From NCBI GenBank assembly GCA_963799245.1, contig CAWCWN010000003.1, positions 1,922,001 to 1,986,000 on the forward strand: 64,000 nt of DNA. Direction: 5' to 3'. Made by a program: the position numbers and the translations under genes. This DNA comes from CAWCWN01 sp963799245. Lineage in GTDB: Bacteria; Chloroflexota; Ktedonobacteria; Ktedonobacterales; Ktedonobacteraceae. Positions 59,365 to 64,000 of this stretch are shown here, piece by piece; within the stretch, counting starts at the first letter, position 1; the number at the start of each line of letters is the position of its first letter. Under the pieces are notes generated by a model that did not search any database, had not been told where the DNA came from, and saw only the letters and a program-made list of their open reading frames with translations.

Positions 59365-60644
59365 ATGAAAAAACATTCTTGGTTTAAAGCATGGCCGCGC
59401 TTTCTTCTCTGGTCGCATGTGTTTGGCGTCGTCGGGTTTTATCTTGTAATCTGGCTGCGCACTGCTCCAAAAAGGAAGATCACGTCAAAAAGCTGCCGGC
59501 CAGGCTCGCAAGCGCTCCGCTCTCAGCAAATGCTCCGCTCGTCTCGATTATTGTGCCTGCGCGCAATGAGGAGCGCAACATTCGCCGCTGTGTAAAATCT
59601 TTGCTGGCACAGGACTACGACAACTACGAAGTAATTGTCGTCGATGATGGCTCAAGCGATGCCACCGTTCGGATACTTAACGAGCTCATTGTCACTCACC
59701 CCCTTGCTCAGCGGCTCTATGTATTGCGCCTGGGTGATGAATTGCCGCCGGGATGGGCCGGCAAACCTCACGCCATTCATATTGGCGTGCAGGAGGCTCA
59801 GGGGACGTGGCTGCTGTTCACCGATGCCGACACCCGCCATACCCCTGTCGCGCTCCGCTCCGCGCTCGCCCAGGCTATCCAGGAGCAGGCCGATTTGTTT
59901 ACCATTGGCTCAACCCAGGAATTGCCCACGTTCTGGGATAAGGTCATGATGCCGATGGCCTACCTGGGAATAAGCATGCTCTATCCGCCCAGGCTGGTCA
60001 ACAATCCACGCAGCAGGGTGGCCGTAGCCAACGGGCAGTACATTTTGATCAGGCGCGAGGTTTATGACGAGCTAGGCGGCTACGCCCGACCAGAATTAAA
60101 GCAGACATTACTGGATGATCGCGACCTGGCACGGGTGGTCAAGGAGCATGGCTTCACATTGCGCTTCGTTGATGGGCGTGATCTGGTTGCGGTCCATATG
60201 TACCATGGCCTGAAAGATACCTGGCGCGGCTGGCGCAAGAACGCCTACCTGGGTAATCGCGGCGGCATTGGTTTTATTGTCCTCCAGTTGATCGGGCTGC
60301 CCATGATCTCTATCGTGCCCTTTTTCATCCCATGCCTTGCCTACCTTACGCGCTTGAAACGTGAAGGGGGTGTCGGCGCGGGCGAAGCGCGAGCCGCGAC
60401 GGCCCTGGAATTATCTTCGTTGCTGGCCTATCGTACCTGGCTCAATCAACAACTGCGTGTTCCATTGCTCTATGCATTTTCACATCCCCTGGCGGGGCTT
60501 ATCTTTGAAGGCATACTCGCGCAATCTTCCTGGAGAGTGCTTAGCCGTTCAGGCGTGGATTGGCGGGGCAGACAGTACTACAATAATCTGCAAAGGAATG
60601 TGTGGGGTGCCGGTAATGCCATGCCGCATCGGCCAGCGTTTTAG
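59365..60644 (+). CDS. Glycosyltransferase family 2 with an apparent N-terminal frameshift
   Basis: The GT2 catalytic domain is intact: VSIIVPARNEERNIRRCV, VIVVDDGSSDAT, LLFTDADTRH (DxD) and LLDDRDLARVVKEHGF. Two to three transmembrane helices follow (about 300-330 and 360-385). The natural N-terminus lies in another frame from ATG 59365: KKHSWFKAWPRFLLWSHVFG and FYLVIWLRTAP, one membrane helix. One extra A in the A-run 59469-59473 would join them as APKKEDHVKKLPARL. Without correction, translation could start at 59391 with an unnatural N-terminus. Related enzymes build carotenoid glycosides or exopolysaccharides; the substrate is unknown. Confidence 0.8.
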
Positions 60645-60712
60645 CACCTACTGTGATGGTGTAGTAGTAGGAAGCCGCTCCTATTCCCGTGCTGCGCAAA
60701 TGAGTCTGCAGA

Positions 60713-61801
60713 TTACTTCCTGAGAACCAGCACCTTGAAATTGCCCATGCCTGTGGAGGAGGTGAGCAGGGCGACCTGCTGGCGCAGGTTTGACCACTGC
60801 AGGAGGGCTATCTGCCCACGGTCGCTTGCGCGCTCGCTGTCCGCCGCGGCAAACTGGCCCGTACGAAGTTGCTCTAGCTCTTGCATGATACCCATCTCTT
60901 CCAGCCAGAGCCTCTGAGTCGTAAATTTGTGCAGGTGTAGCCCCTGGCGCCTGCCTGCGGCAATCAGCGCGCTGAAATTCACATGCGCGCTGATATCCTG
61001 CTCTCCAGGTCGCAACAGCGGGCGCTCATTCGTCTGATGCTGGAAGTAGCAGAGCAGTGTGCCCCTTCGTCGCTGGCGGATATATAGTTCCCTGGCCTTA
61101 TCACCGTAGTCGATTGCAAGCAAGTAGCCATGCCGTAGTCTGCGCGTCGCCCTCTCTAGCCAGCTGAGCGCATCCAGGTTTATCTCGGCCCGCCAGCCAT
61201 CACCAAAGCTGGCCCAGGGGATATGATAGTCATCCAGGTAACTGGCTACCTCCGGTGTACTCAGCTGAGCTAACATTTCGCCCAGCCTCCCCGCCTCTAC
61301 AGTAACATAGACCTCGTAGAGAAGGCCGCCGCGTGCCTCTACAATATGTACGGGCAAGGCGTCGACAAGCTCATTGGAGAGGATGACCGCAAGCTCACGT
61401 GCTTCGTCCTGGCGCGTCTGGCGGCTATCCTGACCCCAGCGTATGTCTTCTGTCGCATAGTCAAGTGCAGCGTGAAAAGCGGGGTCAACCTGGCGGGTCC
61501 AGCGCGTAATCTCGCTTGCCAGGGCTCCTCTCCCGGCGCCCTGTTCCAGTACGCCAAAGTGCGCCGGTTCCCCTAATTTCTGCCACCATTGCTTCAGTTG
61601 CCGCCCCAGGCAATGCGCGAAAAATGCCGGGACGTCGCTGCTGGTAAAATAGTCGCCATGCCAGCCCATTCTGGCAGGCCCGCTGACATAATAGCCATAG
61701 CCCGGTTCATAGAGAGCCATGCGCATATAGGCGGCGAACGTAATCGGACCCTCCTGGCGGATACGCTCAATAATCAGTTGTTGTAGTGTCGTCGCTGTCA
61801 T
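60713..61801 (-). CDS. MidA/NDUFAF7-like SAM-dependent methyltransferase (DUF185)
   Basis: A 362-residue protein of the DUF185/MidA family: GPITFAAYMRMALYEPGYGY and GDYFTSSDVPAFFAHCLGRQ at the N-terminus, SAM motif FGVLEQGAGRGALASEITRW, and ILSNELVDALPVHIV, where the ELxDALP motif is diagnostic. The mitochondrial homologue methylates an arginine of respiratory complex I. Bacterial members probably modify a protein arginine, which is inference. The ATG overlaps the intergenic promoter region of rlmN, divergently transcribed. Confidence 0.88.
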   Translation of the reverse strand: MTATTLQQLIIERIRQEGPITFAAYMRMALYEPGYGYYVSGPARMGWHGDYFTSSDVPAFFAHCLGRQLKQWWQKLGEPAHFGVLEQGAGRGALASEITRWTRQVDPAFHAALDYATEDIRWGQDSRQTRQDEARELAVILSNELVDALPVHIVEARGGLLYEVYVTVEAGRLGEMLAQLSTPEVASYLDDYHIPWASFGDGWRAEINLDALSWLERATRRLRHGYLLAIDYGDKARELYIRQRRRGTLLCYFQHQTNERPLLRPGEQDISAHVNFSALIAAGRRQGLHLHKFTTQRLWLEEMGIMQELEQLRTGQFAAADSERASDRGQIALLQWSNLRQQVALLTSSTGMGNFKVLVLRK

Positions 61802-61947
61802 GTCTCTTCTCGGTGTCTATGCTGTTCCCTCATACATAATTCTTGTCCACTCGCCTGGCAGGCGTGGTGTGGGACCCGGCAATCACATAGTATAGCATGC
61901 CTCGTATTTTGCACCAGGCAACTGGCTATCACCCTCCCCCTGCCGTG

Positions 61948-61956
61948 TGCTATAAT
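61948..61956 (+). promoter_or_regulatory. Extended -10 promoter of rlmN, probably leaderless
   Basis: TGCTATAAT (TGn plus consensus -10) ends 6 bases before the rlmN ATG at 61963. The expected transcription start, about 7 bases downstream, coincides with the start codon, so the mRNA would lack a 5' leader. No Shine-Dalgarno sequence is present. Confidence 0.6.
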
Positions 61957-61962
61957 GTCTCT

Positions 61963-63111
61963 ATGACTATAACACCTGCAGGAACTTCTAAGAAAACTGA
62001 CCTGCTCGCGCTCACCCTCCCACAACTGCAGCAGTGGCTGCTGGAGCGTGGCGAGGCAAGATTTCGCGCCGGGCAACTCTATCACTGGCTCTACCGCCAA
62101 CTCGTAGCGGATTTCTCCGCGATGACAAATCTTCCGCAGGTGCTGCGCGCCAGGCTTGAGGAGGAGGCCAGTCCAGGACCAGCGGTTGTGCGCAGCGAAT
62201 TGCACGCCAAAGATGATCGTACACGCAAGGTCCTCCTGGAGCTCGCCGATGGCAAATTAATCGAGTCGGTACTGATGCTCTATCCTCCCCTTGGAGAGGG
62301 CAGCTCACGCGCCACCGTCTGCGTCTCAACCCAGGCGGGCTGTGTCTTTGGCTGCACCTTCTGCGCTACCGGACAGATGGGTTTTGAGCGCCATTTGAGC
62401 GCGGGAGAGATTGTGGCCCAGGTCCTCTATTTTGCGCGTGAACTGCGCGCGGCCCCCTGGTCTGCGCGTGGGCTGCCAGGCAGTACGCCCATCGATCATA
62501 TCACCAATATTGTCCTTATGGGTATGGGTGAACCCCTACACAATTATACCAATGTCCTGCAGGCCCTGCGCATCCTCAACAGCCCGCATGGCTTTAACCT
62601 GGGCGCTCGCCATATGACCGTTTCGACTGTGGGTCTCATTCCGGCTATTCGTAAACTCGCTGCGGAGCCCCTGCAGGTCAACCTGGCGATCTCGCTGCAC
62701 GCGCCGACCGATGAACTGCGCAACCGTACCATGCCGGTGAATCGCAAGTACCCGCTGCGGGAACTCCTGGCCGCCTGCCAGGAGTATATAGACGCGACCC
62801 ACCGCCAGGTCACATTTGAATATGTACTGCTCGCGGGAGTCAATGACACCCCTGAGTATGCCCACCTTCTGGGGCAATTGCTCTCGCCCCTGGGACAATT
62901 CGCGCATGTAAACTGTATCCCGGTCAATACCACCTCGGCGGACTACCATGCGCCGGGCCCCGATGCTATTCGTGCCTTTCGCGCGCTCCTTTTTGAGCAT
63001 GGCGTCAGTAATAGCGTACGCGCCGAGCGTGGTGACGATATAGCCGCCGCTTGCGGACAGTTGAGAACACGCTTTGAGAAGCAGCAAAAAGGGCTCCCGG
63101 CCCTCAAATAA
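61963..63111 (+). CDS. rlmN: 23S rRNA/tRNA adenine-C2 methyltransferase RlmN
   Basis: A 382-residue radical SAM methyltransferase. The CxxxCxxC motif is GCVFGCTFCATGQMGF (Cys127, Cys131, Cys134), GMGEPLHNY binds SAM, and the C-terminal methyl-carrying cysteine lies in RGDDIAAACGQL. The N-terminal accessory domain contains FRAGQLYHWLYRQLVADFSA. RlmN methylates C2 of A2503 in 23S rRNA and A37 in some tRNAs. It has no ribosome-binding site and appears leaderless. Confidence 0.95.
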   Translation: MTITPAGTSKKTDLLALTLPQLQQWLLERGEARFRAGQLYHWLYRQLVADFSAMTNLPQVLRARLEEEASPGPAVVRSELHAKDDRTRKVLLELADGKLIESVLMLYPPLGEGSSRATVCVSTQAGCVFGCTFCATGQMGFERHLSAGEIVAQVLYFARELRAAPWSARGLPGSTPIDHITNIVLMGMGEPLHNYTNVLQALRILNSPHGFNLGARHMTVSTVGLIPAIRKLAAEPLQVNLAISLHAPTDELRNRTMPVNRKYPLRELLAACQEYIDATHRQVTFEYVLLAGVNDTPEYAHLLGQLLSPLGQFAHVNCIPVNTTSADYHAPGPDAIRAFRALLFEHGVSNSVRAERGDDIAAACGQLRTRFEKQQKGLPALK

Positions 63112-63113
63112 TA

Positions 63114-63143
63114 AAACGCGAGGCGCTACAAAGCCTCGCGTTT
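63114..63143. terminator. Bidirectional terminator between rlmN and rpmB
   Basis: 11-bp stem AAACGCGAGGC/GCCTCGCGTTT with an 8-base loop. A/T tails on both sides (AATAATAAAA and TTTATTG) allow termination of both convergent genes. Confidence 0.85.
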
Positions 63144-63161
63144 ATTGTTCTGGTGTAGAAA

Positions 63162-63380
63162 CTATTTTACCCTTGGCAGCTTGGCAAGCGGCACATCCGG
63201 CAGCTTATCCATTGTCCGCATACAGCGGGTGCAGATATTAAGAGTGCGTGGGGTTCCATCCACTTTCATATGGCGGCGCTGTACATTTACCACAAAGCTG
63301 CGGCGCGTACGGCGCTGCGAAAAGCTTACATTATTACCGTGCATGGGCTTACGCTTACATACATCACAACGACCTGCCAT
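63162..63380 (-). CDS. rpmB: 50S ribosomal protein L28
   Basis: A 72-residue bL28. It starts AGRCDVCKRKPMHGNNVSFS, contains SQRRTRRSFVVNVQ, and ends with ICTRCMRTMDKLP. Cys pairs CDVC and CTRC form a zinc ribbon, as in C+ type L28 proteins. ATG 63380 has GGGAGGT upstream; longer in-frame starts are not conserved. It is part of the large ribosomal subunit near the tRNA exit region. Confidence 0.95.
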   Translation of the reverse strand: MAGRCDVCKRKPMHGNNVSFSQRRTRRSFVVNVQRRHMKVDGTPRTLNICTRCMRTMDKLPDVPLAKLPRVK

Positions 63381-63580
63381 TGTATATGATACCTCCCTAA
63401 AGTGTAACGGATGAGAGAGGTACAATAGACTGCACCCTTACATCTCCGTCTGGTTCTCTTGCTAATCTCTGGAGCTTTTGATATACTGCATCAGTCCCTT
63501 CGTTTGACGACAGGGAATCCATATTTGCCATGCGAGTATACCATGTGCTACTTGCTTTGGCAAGAGTAGAGAGAGAAGCC

Positions 63581-64000
63581 ATGCACATGTCAAAGGCGGC
63601 TGCTATCCAGCCGCGCTCTGGTTCGCGTCCCCTTGGGAAAATTGAAGTCTTGCCGAACGCCATCCATAGTATCGCTATGCAGGCGACGAGTGAGTGCTAC
63701 GGCGTTGTGGGCCTTGCGGCCCCTCGGCTGCATAATGGTCAGGCCGTGCTCTTACCGCCTGCCCAGAGTAACCAGGGCGTACAAATTCGTGTTGTCAATC
63801 AACAGATCATCGTCGAAGTATACGTGGCACTTGAATACGGGCTGCGTATGTCGGAGATCGCACATAACATTATGAGCAGCGTGAAGTTCTCCATCGAGAA
63901 GATGCTGGGGGTGCCCGTCGCCCAGGTAAATATTAACATCCAGGGGCTCAGCCATGGCCCGTCATCCTCCACTTCGCGGAAAATAAAGAACAAAAGGTAG
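63581..64000 (+). CDS. Asp23/Gls24 family (DUF322) protein
   Basis: A 139-residue protein of the Asp23/Gls24 family. The beta-alpha pattern is KIEVLPNAIHSIAMQATSEC, YGVVGLAAP, VVNQQIIVEVYVALEYGLRM and SEIAHNIMSSVKFSIEKMLG then VPVAQVNINIQGL. These proteins are linked to envelope stress and often pair with a DAK-type kinase gene downstream, next to rpmB, an arrangement common in Gram-positive bacteria. ATG 63581 is chosen (GAGAGAG upstream); 63587 or 63530 are alternatives. It ends with TAG exactly at the window edge. Confidence 0.87.
   Translation: MHMSKAAAIQPRSGSRPLGKIEVLPNAIHSIAMQATSECYGVVGLAAPRLHNGQAVLLPPAQSNQGVQIRVVNQQIIVEVYVALEYGLRMSEIAHNIMSSVKFSIEKMLGVPVAQVNINIQGLSHGPSSSTSRKIKNKR

Overview
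The window looks like chromosome of a Chloroflexota bacterium, most likely class Ktedonobacteria. This is an inference from gene content: a system I cytochrome c maturation cluster with a cysteine-type CcmE, DUF892 and PPOX/F420-type proteins, 2Fe-2S ferredoxins of the NCHGNG type, a heavy and nested load of insertion sequences, and a 16S rRNA gene that is not followed by 23S. I could not compare the 16S sequence with a database.

Layout. 1-1660: end of an aa3-type oxidase operon (ctaD tail, a small subunit IV-like protein, ctaE); the ctaD 3' end is scrambled by frameshifts. 1825-5059: a zinc-ribbon membrane protein, a histidine kinase fused to a degenerate receiver and an OmpR-type DNA-binding domain, and a membrane-anchored receiver. 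5224-15602: a cytochrome c maturation operon (resA/ccmG-like, copD-like, ccmE, ccmF, ccmH, ccmI-like, an unknown membrane protein, ccmA, ccmB, ccmC, ccmD), then a DUF3054 protein and two tandem thymidylate-kinase-like genes. 15673-19265: metallophosphoesterase, coiled-coil protein, rRNA pseudouridine synthase, cmk, plsC. 19270-22881: a 1203-residue fusion of an ImmA/IrrE-type protease, a UvrD helicase and a C-terminal iron-sulfur cysteine cluster. 23009-25049: a tnpB remnant, two hairpins, a membrane protein and coaX. 25226-27304: 16S-tRNA-Ile-tRNA-Ala, ending at a terminator with no 23S or 5S. 27695-31146: DUF892 protein, small membrane protein, ECF sigma factor with anti-sigma factor, O-methyltransferase. 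31190-32720: a TnpB-only IS.

32893-47720 is the most notable part: an integrative element of about 14.8 kb in a tRNA-Pro(GGG) gene, bounded by 25-bp identical copies of the tRNA 3' end. Its modules resemble those of actinomycete integrative and conjugative elements (AICEs): a GntR regulator with an operator array, a Rep_trans-like replication initiator preceded by a large imperfect palindrome (possible origin), an FtsK/TraB-type translocase, a transfer-type membrane protein, an excisionase and a tyrosine integrase. It also carries HicAB and an operon of GntR, a divergent IspF homologue and an HD-domain protein. The element now looks immobile. rep is split by an IS630, int by an IS66 plus an IS630, and the HD gene by an ISAs1. 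In silico removal of the insertions restores rep and int exactly in frame.

47855-51795 is a nested wreck: an IS605 element (tnpA intact, tnpB internally deleted) with an IS66, a palindromic mini-element and a Tn5/IS50-like IS inside it. 51807-64000 returns to chromosomal genes: PPOX protein, an atypical 2Fe-2S ferredoxin behind an attenuator-like hairpin, a zinc-ribbon membrane protein, proline dehydrogenase, an NlpC/P60 peptidase, a CopC-CopD fusion, a glycosyltransferase, a MidA-like methyltransferase, rlmN, rpmB and an Asp23/Gls24 protein. Several frameshifts here and in the IS630 look like one base missing from a homopolymer, so some broken genes may be sequencing errors.
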